Below, one piece after another: positions 1 through 7,505 of a stretch of 38,598 nt of DNA (positions are counted from its first letter, which is position 1; each line of letters opens with the position of its first letter). Source of the stretch: an uncultured Luminiphilus sp. (GTDB lineage Bacteria; Pseudomonadota; Gammaproteobacteria; Pseudomonadales; Halieaceae); the NCBI GenBank assembly GCA_938091995.1, contig CALKNZ010000088.1, positions 1 through 38,598 of the forward strand, written 5' to 3'. The translations under genes were made by a program, and so were the position numbers. The notes beneath the pieces were generated by a model. It was not told the origin of the DNA. It saw only the letters and a list, made by a program, of their open reading frames with translations, and ran no database searches.

Positions 1-920
1 ATAAGCGCGTGTGGAACAATGACGCGCCGAATGGCCGTACACTTCTGCCCCGCCTTCGCGGTCATCTCCCGCACGACTTCTTTTACAAACAGCTGGAACT
101 CTGGATCGTCTTCGGCCACAGATTCACCGAGGATGGCGCAATTAAGTGAATCTGCCTCCATGGTAAATGGCACGCTATTCGCTAGTAGATTCGGGTGGTT
201 TTTAAGCGCTCGCCCCGTATCTGCCGAGCCGGTAAAGGTGACCACGTCTTGTTCATTTAAATGGTCCAGTAAGTCACCCACACTGCCACATACCAGCTGA
301 ATGGCACCTTCAGGCACCAAGCCAATTCGAATAATTTCTTCTACTACAGCTTTGGTCAAATAGGCCGTGGGCGTCGCGGGTTTGATAATCACAGGCATGC
401 CCGCAAGGATGCTCGGCGCTATTTTTTCAAGCATGCCCCACACAGGGAAGTTGTAAGCGTTGATATGGACCGCAACCCCAGGTTTTGAGGTCAAAATGTG
501 CCGACCTACGAAAGATCCATTTTTCGACAGCGCCTCCATGTCACCTTCAGTCAATACCAAATCGTTGGGGAACTCTCGAGTGACCAAGCTCGCGTAACTC
601 AAAACCGTGCCAAAGCCACCCTCAATATCGGGCCAGGCATCGGCGCGGGTGGTCCCTGTCTTGAAGGAAAGCTCGTAAAAACCTTCCTTCATCGCCATGA
701 GTTGTTTGGCCGTTTCTTTTAGGACAGCAGCACGCTCGTGAAAAGTCATAGCGCGTAGCGCTGTTCCTCCAACCCGGCGTCCGTAGTCAGCCACTTGAGC
801 CATATCCAGACCGGTTGCGTCAACGGTACAGATTGGTTCGCCCCTGATTGCGTCGACAACCGGCCTGCCTTCGCCAGTCCCTGTCACCCAAGCACCCATG
901 ACATAACTTTCTAGTTTCAT
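1..920 (-). CDS. paaZ: PaaZ, oxepin-CoA hydrolase / semialdehyde dehydrogenase (5' part, cut by window edge)
   Basis: This gene encodes the N-terminal 306 residues of PaaZ, the fusion enzyme of phenylacetate catabolism. In the family the C-terminal hydratase domain opens the oxepin-CoA ring and the N-terminal aldehyde dehydrogenase oxidises the resulting semialdehyde. Only the dehydrogenase part lies in the window; the hydratase would be beyond base 1. From memory the protein is collinear with E. coli PaaZ, with blocks such as [24 protein letters not shown] and [10 protein letters not shown]. The catalytic Glu is E255 ([10 protein letters not shown]) and the nucleophile is C294. The ATG is at 920-918, with a GGAG about 13 bases upstream, so the ribosome site is loose. 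A 35-bp element shared with paaX lies 39-73 bases upstream. The gene is divergent from the amidase gene. Identity is near certain; the completeness of the 3' half cannot be judged. Confidence 0.96.
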   Translation of the reverse strand, partial: MKLESYVMGAWVTGTGEGRPVVDAIRGEPICTVDATGLDMAQVADYGRRVGGTALRAMTFHERAAVLKETAKQLMAMKEGFYELSFKTGTTRADAWPDIEGGFGTVLSYASLVTREFPNDLVLTEGDMEALSKNGSFVGRHILTSKPGVAVHINAYNFPVWGMLEKIAPSILAGMPVIIKPATPTAYLTKAVVEEIIRIGLVPEGAIQLVCGSVGDLLDHLNEQDVVTFTGSADTGRALKNHPNLLANSVPFTMEADSLNCAILGESVAEDDPEFQLFVKEVVREMTAKAGQKCTAIRRVIVPHAL

Positions 921-958
921 GATGTTGACTATGCTCCATTGAGACGTCCGCCCCAAAT

Positions 959-993
959 GATACATAAATATTGGAATATATTAAAGTTTTGTA
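959..993 (-). promoter_or_regulatory. Composite operator-like element upstream of paaZ
   Basis: On the minus strand this reads TACAAA, 13 bases, then CCAATATTTATGTATC. The same arrangement, with one mismatch in 22 defined bases and an identical 13-base gap, occurs upstream of paaX at 13985-14019. It ends 38 bases before the paaZ ATG, against 39 bases before the paaX start. It is probably the binding site of PaaX or another phenylacetate regulator, possibly overlapping promoter elements. The E. coli PaaX box is different, so the assignment to PaaX is inference. Confidence 0.6.
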
Positions 994-1078
994 ATGTTTT
1001 ATCCGGTGCGATCAAAGAGTAAGCTTGAGCGGCCTAATTGAATCTGATCTTTTATCGATGAACATCAGGAGGTTGAAC

Positions 1079-2527
1079 GTGGATTACACACAAGCGTCGC
1101 AAACATCGAGCCACCGCTCGTTATTTGCATTGCTGCTCATTCTGACACCCACAATGGCCCTGACAGGTTGCGGTAACTCGAAAGAGACTCCTGCGTCCGC
1201 CGTAACAAGCGGCACCGATCAACAGGACAGCATCATTCACCAACTTCCTGACGGCGTAAGCAACAGTAGCCCGCATCGTTCTTTTATTACCGAAACCGAG
1301 TTATCACCGCTTGCAGACGGCGTTCTGCGCGGTATGCGATTAAGCATTAAAGACAACATTCACGTTGCTGGAATTCCTAATACCGCGGGTACACCGGCAT
1401 TTGATCAACTTATCCCACTCCAAGACGCTGAGATAGTGACTCGACTCAGAAACGCAGGGGCTGTTATTGCAGGTAAAAATAACTTACACGAACTCGCTTA
1501 CGGCATTACCAGCGCCAACGCCGCTTATGGAATTGTACAAAACGCCACAGACCCGGCGCTGATTGCCGGTGGCAGCAGTGGCGGTACGGCTGTTGCGGTA
1601 GCACTTGGCTTAGTGGATGCCGGTATAGGAACGGATACGGGGGGATCGGTACGCATTCCCGCAGCACTCAACGGCGTGGTCGGCTTCCGACCGAGCACAG
1701 GTCGCTATCCAAATTCGGGAATGACGCTTATTTCAACAACCCGTGACACTGCGGGTCCGATTACAAAAACAGTAACCGAAGCTGCCCTGCTCGACTCGGT
1801 TCTCGCTGACGAGCCAGTGCAACCATTAGCCAATCCACCTGTAAGTGATATTCGTCTAGGCGTCCCTGCTGCTTTTTTCTACGATAATTTGAGTCCGCGA
1901 GTTAGTGCTTCTATGGAACAATCCCTCAATGCACTGCAGTCTGTCGGCGTGCAGCTTGTCTATGCAGATATCCCACGCATAGAAGCCCTCAATAATGCAG
2001 TGGGTTTTCCTGTGGTGCTCTATGAAACCAATCTTTTACTGCGATCCTATCTAACTGCACACCGGCCCGACCTCGATGCCGAGGCCTTCTTGGCCACCAT
2101 TGCCAGTCCAGACGTCCGAGGTGTTGTCGGAGATGCTCTAGGGGGCGTTATTGATGAAGCGACCTACCAAGCGGCGGTTACAGAACACAGAGTGGCGCTG
2201 CAGCGCGCATACCAACTGTATTTTGATAACCATGACATCGACGCCATGGTTTTTCCAACCACACCCGTTGAAGCTTTACCCATTGCAACAAGCCTGGAAA
2301 TGGTCGAGGTGAACGGCGTACCAGCACCCACGTTCCCCACTTATATTCGCAATACCGACCCCGGCTCTAATGCTGGATTGCCCGGCATAAGCTTGCCAGC
2401 GCTGGCCGCACAACCGGGCCCACCCGTAGGTCTTGAGCTCGATGGACCGATCGGCAGCGACCGCCAGCTTTTAGCCATTGCCGGTGCTATTGAGGCCGTG
2501 TTTGAAGAGCAGCGCAAAGGCCAATGA
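1079..2527 (+). CDS. Amidase-signature family hydrolase, predicted lipoprotein
   Basis: This is a 482-residue amidase-signature enzyme, a family that hydrolyses amides and some esters with a Ser-cisSer-Lys triad. The triad is visible as K91 (SIKDN), S166 (GGSSGG) and S190 ([10 protein letters not shown]). The N-terminus has one hydrophobic segment ending in the lipobox LTGC (C31), so the enzyme is probably a lipoprotein acting outside the cytoplasm, unlike cytoplasmic GatA. The start is chosen as GTG 1079 because a perfect AGGAGG sits six bases upstream. In-frame TTG 1025 and ATG 1058 would add 18 and 7 residues but lack such a site. It lies between paaZ and a duplicated control region, and its 3' end is 80 bases from the breakpoint of that duplication. 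The substrate is unknown; amides of aryl acids are suggested only by context. Confidence 0.88.
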   Translation: MDYTQASQTSSHRSLFALLLILTPTMALTGCGNSKETPASAVTSGTDQQDSIIHQLPDGVSNSSPHRSFITETELSPLADGVLRGMRLSIKDNIHVAGIPNTAGTPAFDQLIPLQDAEIVTRLRNAGAVIAGKNNLHELAYGITSANAAYGIVQNATDPALIAGGSSGGTAVAVALGLVDAGIGTDTGGSVRIPAALNGVVGFRPSTGRYPNSGMTLISTTRDTAGPITKTVTEAALLDSVLADEPVQPLANPPVSDIRLGVPAAFFYDNLSPRVSASMEQSLNALQSVGVQLVYADIPRIEALNNAVGFPVVLYETNLLLRSYLTAHRPDLDAEAFLATIASPDVRGVVGDALGGVIDEATYQAAVTEHRVALQRAYQLYFDNHDIDAMVFPTTPVEALPIATSLEMVEVNGVPAPTFPTYIRNTDPGSNAGLPGISLPALAAQPGPPVGLELDGPIGSDRQLLAIAGAIEAVFEEQRKGQ

Positions 2528-2607
2528 CCACGCAGTTCCACCAAGATGGCTTTCGCGCGGGGCATCCCTACGGTCATCGCACTGGTACCAGCGCCCCCGC
2601 CCCACAC
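2528..2607. other. Short spacer between amidase and duplication breakpoint
   Basis: This stretch matches neither the control-region duplicate to its right nor any coding family I recognise. It is the junction where the older Rieske gene copy was lost. No terminator with a T-run was found after the amidase stop. Confidence 0.4.
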
Positions 2608-2764
2608 AATTGGCCAAGGCCACATAAACCTCTGACTCACTGGTATCAATGACCTCAGGCTTTTTTAGTAAAGGTGCGTGAGAAAGGCTTGCCCTCCCCA
2701 ATCTCACCGGTCCGGGCGGCGGCATACCAAAAGTTAGACAAAAACCCATCTTCGGCTCCGTCCG
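2608..2764 (-). pseudogene. Remnant 5' end of a Rieske oxygenase gene
   Basis: Read on the minus strand, this is a decayed copy of the first roughly 52 codons of the intact Rieske oxygenase gene at 15964-17058. In the ancestral frame it gives GAEDGFLSNFWYAAARTGEI, against GAEDWFLYNCWYAAAWTGEI in the intact gene. The ATG has become ACG. A one-base insertion near codon 32 moves the frame, which then reads KPEVIDTSESEVYVALAN against KPVVIYKNESNVYVALDN. Homology stops just before the Rieske CxH motif, so no functional product is possible. It shows that a second Rieske gene once stood divergent to the flavin hydroxylase gene, as the intact one now stands to hpaE. Confidence 0.88.
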
Positions 2765-2878
2765 TCTACGCGTCGCCTCTGTCACAGTCCAGCAGCTGGC
2801 GCGCTTGCCTCAGCCAGTTAAACCCTTGAATCATGCACCGCAATGACAGGATATTTAACAACTTATTGCACATCCGCA

Positions 2879-2907
2879 TTGTTGGCCGCACACAAACTAG
2901 GTAACTT
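2879..2907 (+). promoter_or_regulatory. Predicted promoter of the MobA-like hydroxylase gene
   Basis: A -35 TTGTTG (2879-2884) and a -10 TAACTT (2902-2907) are separated by 17 bases. The same hexamers and spacing recur at 17173-17201 before hpaE, where the -10 is TAACAT. Prediction by inspection only. Confidence 0.5.
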
Positions 2908-2913
2908 GTTACC
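2900..2913. promoter_or_regulatory. Operator palindrome GGTAAC-N2-GTTACC, copy A
   Basis: GGTAACTTGTTACC has 6-base inverted arms and overlaps the predicted -10, as expected for a repressor site. The counterpart at 17194-17207 is a perfect 14-base palindrome. The arms are unchanged while flanking bases have drifted, which suggests selection. The binding protein is not identified. Confidence 0.6.
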
Positions 2914-2951
2914 CAATAAGTCCAACGTTGTGTCAGTGTCAGGAACTAACA

Positions 2952-4823
2952 ATGCCCCCTACTAACACTAGCGTACCGCCCAGAGAAGCCGATGTGCTCA
3001 TCGTCGGCTGTGGCCCCGCCGGACTCCTGTTGGCCGCGCAACTGGCACAGATGCCCGACATATCGACCCTCATTGTCGATGAGAAGTTGGGACCTCTTCA
3101 GTTGGGGCAAGCTGACGGCGTCTCGGGGCGATCCTTAGAAATTTTTCAAGCACTAAACTTCAGTGAAAAAGTCTTAAAAGAGGCCTACTACCTGCACGCG
3201 ATTACTTTCTGGAGTAGCACCGAAGATGAACCCGAAAAAATCATCAGACGCTATAAAAAACCCGATGGCAGGACAGCATATTCACAATTTCCACACGTGG
3301 TCTTGAATCAGGCGCGTATTCACGATTTTCTTTTGGAGAGGATGGCTTGTTCGGCGGCGCATCTTCAGCCCCATTACGGCCTAAAACTGACTGATTTAAG
3401 CGTTACTTATGAATCATCAGACACCTGTCAGCACCCGGTCACGGCCTCGTTTGAAACAGCAGAACCACGAAAAACCGAGTCACACAGCATCAGCGCAAAA
3501 TATTTGGTGGGCTGCGACGGTGCCAGAAGCAGTGTTCGACAAGCAATGGGACTGACTCTGCAGGGTGACGCCGCCAATAAGTCTTGGGGCGTTATGGATT
3601 TATTAGTGACTACCGACTTCCCCGACATTCGTATGAAATCTGTCATCCAATCCCACGGTCACGGCAATGTCATGATTATTCCTAGGGAGGGCAATCATCT
3701 AGTCCGAATTTACGTCGAGCTAGACGAACTTGGACAACATGAACGGGTCTCCGATCGTAAGATGGACGTACAGACACTGATTAACACGACTCAGCGTGTG
3801 CTTGCTCCGTATCAATTCGAAGTCAAGCAGGTTGTTTGGTGGTCTGTCTATGAGATTGGTCAGCGAATAGCCACTCACTTTGACGACCGACATCAAATCA
3901 CCGGCAGTCATTGTCATCCGCGCTGTTACATCGCCGGTGACGCTTGCCATACCCATAGCCCTAAAGCCGGTCAAGGCATGAACGTCTCAATGCATGATGC
4001 CTTCAACCTAGGCTGGAAGCTTGCCGCGGTTCTTCGCAATCAAAGTCCACCATCGCTACTCAAAACTTACTCGGATGAACGGCATAGCGTTGCCCAGGAG
4101 TTAATCGACTTTGATCGAGAATTAACGCGTCATTTTTCTCGCTCAGACCCATCAGCGGTAAGCGCCACATCGACACTGCAAGAGGCGCTCTTGAAAGCTG
4201 ACGGGTACGTCTCTGGAACCCTCACAAAATACCAGCCGTCGATGATTGTGGACTCATTTGGCGATTCGTCACACACCGGGAAACTTAGCTTGGGAAGCCG
4301 ACTACCCTCAGCACCGGTCCTGCGGCTGTCTGATGCGAGACCCATGCAACTCAGTGAGGCACTGCCGGCAGATGGCCGGTGGCGGATCGTTCTTTTTGCT
4401 GACCAACACCCACCGTCTAGCAAAGCGTCCAAAGCTATTCAGTTGGTTCGGCAGTTATCAGAACGCAGTGACTCACCGATCGGGCAATTCACTCCCCCCA
4501 ACGCAAATATCGACAGTGTCATTGAGATACTTGCGGTTTTTCAACAAAACTACGATGTCATTGAGTTCCATCATCTTCCAGATCTCCTCTGGCCGTTAAA
4601 GGGTGACTTGTCTCTGCGAGACTACAGTAAGGTTTTCTGTTGCGATCCAGCGGAAAACAATGCGCTAGCAACATTTCATGCCGACTCAAAATTGGGCTGT
4701 GTTGCCGTCGTGAGACCCGACCAGCACCTTGCGGCGCTGTACGAGCTAGCTGACTACCGCCAACTCGCCGATTTTTTCTCACGCTTTATGATGCCGGGTA
4801 ACGGACAATCGAATAGGGGCTGA
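2952..4823 (+). CDS. FAD-dependent aromatic hydroxylase, 3-hydroxybenzoate 4-monooxygenase (MobA)-like
   Basis: This 623-residue flavoprotein belongs to the phenol hydroxylase/MobA group, which uses NAD(P)H and O2 to hydroxylate a phenol ring ortho to its OH. The FAD motif GCGPAG is at residues 19-24, followed by the long DG motif GCDGARSSVR and the GD motif YIAGDACHTHSPKAGQGMN. A C-terminal thioredoxin-like dimerisation domain occupies about residues 430-610. From memory it aligns along its whole length with Comamonas MobA (LGQADG, VVWWSVYEIGQRI, DGRWR). ATG 2952 is chosen because AGGAA precedes it and the duplicated hpaE start falls at the same place; GTG 2928 is an in-frame alternative. 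Sharing its control region with hpaE makes 3-hydroxyphenylacetate, giving homoprotocatechuate, an attractive substrate, but 3-hydroxybenzoate is equally allowed by sequence. Confidence 0.87.
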   Translation: MPPTNTSVPPREADVLIVGCGPAGLLLAAQLAQMPDISTLIVDEKLGPLQLGQADGVSGRSLEIFQALNFSEKVLKEAYYLHAITFWSSTEDEPEKIIRRYKKPDGRTAYSQFPHVVLNQARIHDFLLERMACSAAHLQPHYGLKLTDLSVTYESSDTCQHPVTASFETAEPRKTESHSISAKYLVGCDGARSSVRQAMGLTLQGDAANKSWGVMDLLVTTDFPDIRMKSVIQSHGHGNVMIIPREGNHLVRIYVELDELGQHERVSDRKMDVQTLINTTQRVLAPYQFEVKQVVWWSVYEIGQRIATHFDDRHQITGSHCHPRCYIAGDACHTHSPKAGQGMNVSMHDAFNLGWKLAAVLRNQSPPSLLKTYSDERHSVAQELIDFDRELTRHFSRSDPSAVSATSTLQEALLKADGYVSGTLTKYQPSMIVDSFGDSSHTGKLSLGSRLPSAPVLRLSDARPMQLSEALPADGRWRIVLFADQHPPSSKASKAIQLVRQLSERSDSPIGQFTPPNANIDSVIEILAVFQQNYDVIEFHHLPDLLWPLKGDLSLRDYSKVFCCDPAENNALATFHADSKLGCVAVVRPDQHLAALYELADYRQLADFFSRFMMPGNGQSNRG

Positions 4824-4971
4824 ATATTTAAGGTTTAAGCGTTCCGGAGAACTGAGAATAACCGATCGCTCATGATACAAAATCTTAAGACTTTTGGCGT
4901 TTTTGGTGTTAAATCTCTTGAGGTAGGCAAAATTCACTTTCCTCAGAGAATAACAGTGGGCATTATCTGCC

Positions 4972-4999
4972 TTGTAACTCTACAAAACTAAAATACGAT
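4972..4999 (+). promoter_or_regulatory. Possible promoter of the first TonB receptor gene
   Basis: TTGTAA (4972-4977) and TACGAT (4994-4999) are spaced by 16 bases. TTGTA and TACAA also form a small inverted repeat here. A start of transcription near 5006 would leave almost no leader for ATG 5014, which favours the ATG at 5053. Confidence 0.3.
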
Positions 5000-5052
5000 A
5001 GTTAGGGTGAACAATGTCCGCAATTACTCACCCCCCTAATCTGGAGCGACCC

Positions 5053-7365
5053 ATGAAAATAAAGTTTTCCCAGCTGTTTGCTCAAACACCACTGGCCCTA
5101 GCCTGCACTGCTGCATGTTTCTCTGGCGTAATCGCTGCTCAGGAATCTGGGCAACTCGAAGAGGTTATTGTCACAGCCACAAAGCGGGCGCAATCGCTGC
5201 AAGAAGTCGGCATGTCGATTTCCGTGCTGTCCGAACAAGCCATTGAAGAAATGGGCATCGATAGCTATCTCGACTTTGCTGTTCGTATTCCAAACTTAGG
5301 AACGGCTTTTCAATCTGACGGTCGCTTTGACGCCAACTCACCCTCCCTGCGCGGCGTTTTTGGTAGCGGTGATAAGTCATCGTCTGCCACGACCGGCATT
5401 TACATTGATGATGTGCCCGTAACCTCAGCTCTGCAGCCACGTGTTTTAGATCTAGAGCGAATAGAAGTCCTGAGAGGGCCACAAGGATCTTTGTACGGCG
5501 CGCGCTCTATGGGCGGGACTATTCGTCTGATCACCCAGCAGCCTAGTTTGGACGAGAGCTCAGGCGCCATTCATACGACGGTGTCTTCCGTAGCCGATGG
5601 CGGCGAGAACTATGCTTTTGACGGCAATATCAATATCCCACTCATCGAAGACAAGCTGGGACTGCGCGTTGCTGCGTATTACGGATCTATTTCGGGTATT
5701 TACGACCGCGTTTATGAGCCCAATTGGCTGAACTACCAAAGCGGGGAGACGGTGCAAGGCACTACGCCTGCATTTGACACCAATAAAGACGTCGATGACG
5801 AAGACTACTACGGCACTCAGATCGCCATGAAATGGATGCCAACCGACAACCTGTCGATAACGCCTAAATTCATGTATCAAAAAATTAAAGCCGATGGCCT
5901 GCCCTTTGCCGACGTCGACGCTGAAAACATGGAGACAAGACGCTTTTTTGATTCAGATGAGCCCGGTGAAGACGAGTGGTGGATTGCCAGTGTTGTCGTA
6001 AATTGGTCTATTAATGCCGGCGACATTACTTCAACCACGGCAATCTATGAGCGAGATACCTCTGAGTTTGAAGAAGAACACACATTCTTAGACTTCATTT
6101 ATGGCGCAGCCGTGGGCATCCCTATTACGCCGCTGGAATCAGTCTTGGAAACCACATCCGAGTATGAAAACATTACTCATGAAACCCGCTTCACTAGCAA
6201 TCTAGAGGGCCGTTTCAACTACACGGTGGGTTTATTCTACGGTGACAGTGAGTTCATTAGGGGCTATCCGCCTGCACTCCAACCCGGTGCCAATGCAGCG
6301 CTTGACGGCGCCCTTGGCATCCCGGCGCCTGGAACCGCAGGAATCGTACCTGGGGATCTGATTTACATCACCAGCCAACCGGAGCAAGTCGAAGAATTAG
6401 CTGTATTTGGTGAAGTAACCTTCGACTTAACCGATCGGCTAGCGCTAACCGCCGGCGGCCGCTGGTATGACACTGAAGTCTCCTTTGACTCTGCATCTGA
6501 CGGATTCGCGAACGGAGGCCCCAGTGCCTTTTCTGGGGTTCAAAGCGAGAGTGGATTCAATCCAAAAGTCATGGCTTCATTTGATGCTACCGATGACGTC
6601 AATTTTTACGCGAGCGCCTCTAAGGGCTTCCGTATCGGTGGTGTCAACGGCCAAGTCTCTCCCACACTATGCGGCGATGAATTGGATCGCGTAGGTCTAG
6701 ATCCGGACTCATTGCGCACCTACGATTCCGACAGCCTCTGGAGCTATGAGGTCGGTGTGAAGTCGCGACTTGCGGATAACCGGGTATCGCTCAATGCGGC
6801 TGCGTTCTTTATTGACTGGAGTGACTCATTGCAAGTGCAACGACTCGCCTGTGGATTCCAAGTAGACGCCAACATTGGTGATGTTGAGAGCAAAGGTTTT
6901 GAAGTAGAGCTTTCTGCAGCGCCAATCGATGGCCTAACCATTGATGTCGGAATCGGCTACACCGACACCGAGGTGGCAAGTGCCGCTGGCGATGGCTTTC
7001 CGGGATATGAGGAAGGCCAGGCGCTGCATGGCGTTCCAGACTGGACGGGCACGGGGTCAGCTCAATACGTCTTCCCCGCCTTCAGTGGCTGGGATGGTCG
7101 AGTTCGGGCAGATGCCAACTACTACGGTGAAAGCACAAGCTTCAACAACGGCGCAATCATCGACAGAGATAGCTGGTCTGCACTCAACCTTCGCGCTGGT
7201 GTTATGAATGAAAACTGGGACCTGACACTTTTCGCTGATAATGCCACCGATGAACGGGCAAACCTGGGAGACAATCGATCGATTGCAGCCGAGATGCCCG
7301 GGCGTCCACGCATTGTAACTAACCGACCCCGCACTATTGGCTTAGAGGCACGTTATCGCTTCTGA
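5053..7365 (+). CDS. TonB-dependent outer-membrane receptor
   Basis: This is a TonB-dependent receptor of about 770 residues for energised uptake across the outer membrane. A signal peptide ends at ...GVIAAQ, followed by the TonB box region LEEVIVTATKR, a plug domain with RIEVLRGPQG and LYGARSMGG, and a beta-barrel ending in the aromatic ...LEARYRF typical of outer-membrane proteins. The start is placed at ATG 5053 because GGAG lies six bases upstream and the signal peptide then has the usual form; ATG 5014 would add 13 residues. The gene follows the MobA-like hydroxylase and is closed by a strong terminator. It resembles receptors of the broad TonB group used by marine bacteria for organic substrates rather than a recognisable siderophore receptor. 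The ligand is unknown; an aryl-acetyl compound is a context guess. Confidence 0.92.
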   Translation: MKIKFSQLFAQTPLALACTAACFSGVIAAQESGQLEEVIVTATKRAQSLQEVGMSISVLSEQAIEEMGIDSYLDFAVRIPNLGTAFQSDGRFDANSPSLRGVFGSGDKSSSATTGIYIDDVPVTSALQPRVLDLERIEVLRGPQGSLYGARSMGGTIRLITQQPSLDESSGAIHTTVSSVADGGENYAFDGNINIPLIEDKLGLRVAAYYGSISGIYDRVYEPNWLNYQSGETVQGTTPAFDTNKDVDDEDYYGTQIAMKWMPTDNLSITPKFMYQKIKADGLPFADVDAENMETRRFFDSDEPGEDEWWIASVVVNWSINAGDITSTTAIYERDTSEFEEEHTFLDFIYGAAVGIPITPLESVLETTSEYENITHETRFTSNLEGRFNYTVGLFYGDSEFIRGYPPALQPGANAALDGALGIPAPGTAGIVPGDLIYITSQPEQVEELAVFGEVTFDLTDRLALTAGGRWYDTEVSFDSASDGFANGGPSAFSGVQSESGFNPKVMASFDATDDVNFYASASKGFRIGGVNGQVSPTLCGDELDRVGLDPDSLRTYDSDSLWSYEVGVKSRLADNRVSLNAAAFFIDWSDSLQVQRLACGFQVDANIGDVESKGFEVELSAAPIDGLTIDVGIGYTDTEVASAAGDGFPGYEEGQALHGVPDWTGTGSAQYVFPAFSGWDGRVRADANYYGESTSFNNGAIIDRDSWSALNLRAGVMNENWDLTLFADNATDERANLGDNRSIAAEMPGRPRIVTNRPRTIGLEARYRF

Positions 7366-7385
7366 AGGTAACAGCCATGATTAAT

Positions 7386-7411
7386 AGGCGCCTTATAGGC
7401 GCCTTTTTTTT
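7386..7411 (+). terminator. Rho-independent terminator after the first TonB receptor
   Basis: A 7-bp GC-rich stem (AGGCGCC with GGCGCCT), a 5-base loop and eight T residues follow the receptor stop codon by about 20 bases. Confidence 0.9.
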
Positions 7412-7505
7412 AGCGTACAGATTGTTTCCTCAGCGTGAGCCTAGCGTTACTTAAATGAGTTCTGAGCCCCAGCTGGTGACCTTCAGAAGATCAAACGCAA
7501 AACAA

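Larger units (their letters stand above)
2608..2969 (+). repeat. Diverged duplicate of the Rieske/hpaE control region (copy A)
   Basis: About 362 bases are collinear with 16902-17263 at a constant end-to-end offset of 14,294 bases, with roughly 80-85% identity by eye. The block holds the Rieske gene remnant, the whole intergenic region, a promoter, a palindromic operator, the ribosome site and the first six codons (MPPTNT) of the gene to the right. Both copies point the same way. This copy now drives the MobA-like hydroxylase gene, the other drives hpaE. Confidence 0.9.

Noticed and set aside
2471..2785. Minus-strand open frame overlapping the amidase 3' end, 104 codons
   Set aside because: Its middle part is the frameshifted Rieske remnant and the rest runs antisense through the amidase gene; the composite reading has no family match as a whole.
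4874..4907. Third copy of the paaX/paaZ element upstream of the first TonB receptor
   Set aside because: GATACAAAA matches one half, but the CCAAT part is lost and the second half reads TTTGGTG; about 11 of 16 bases match, too weak to claim.
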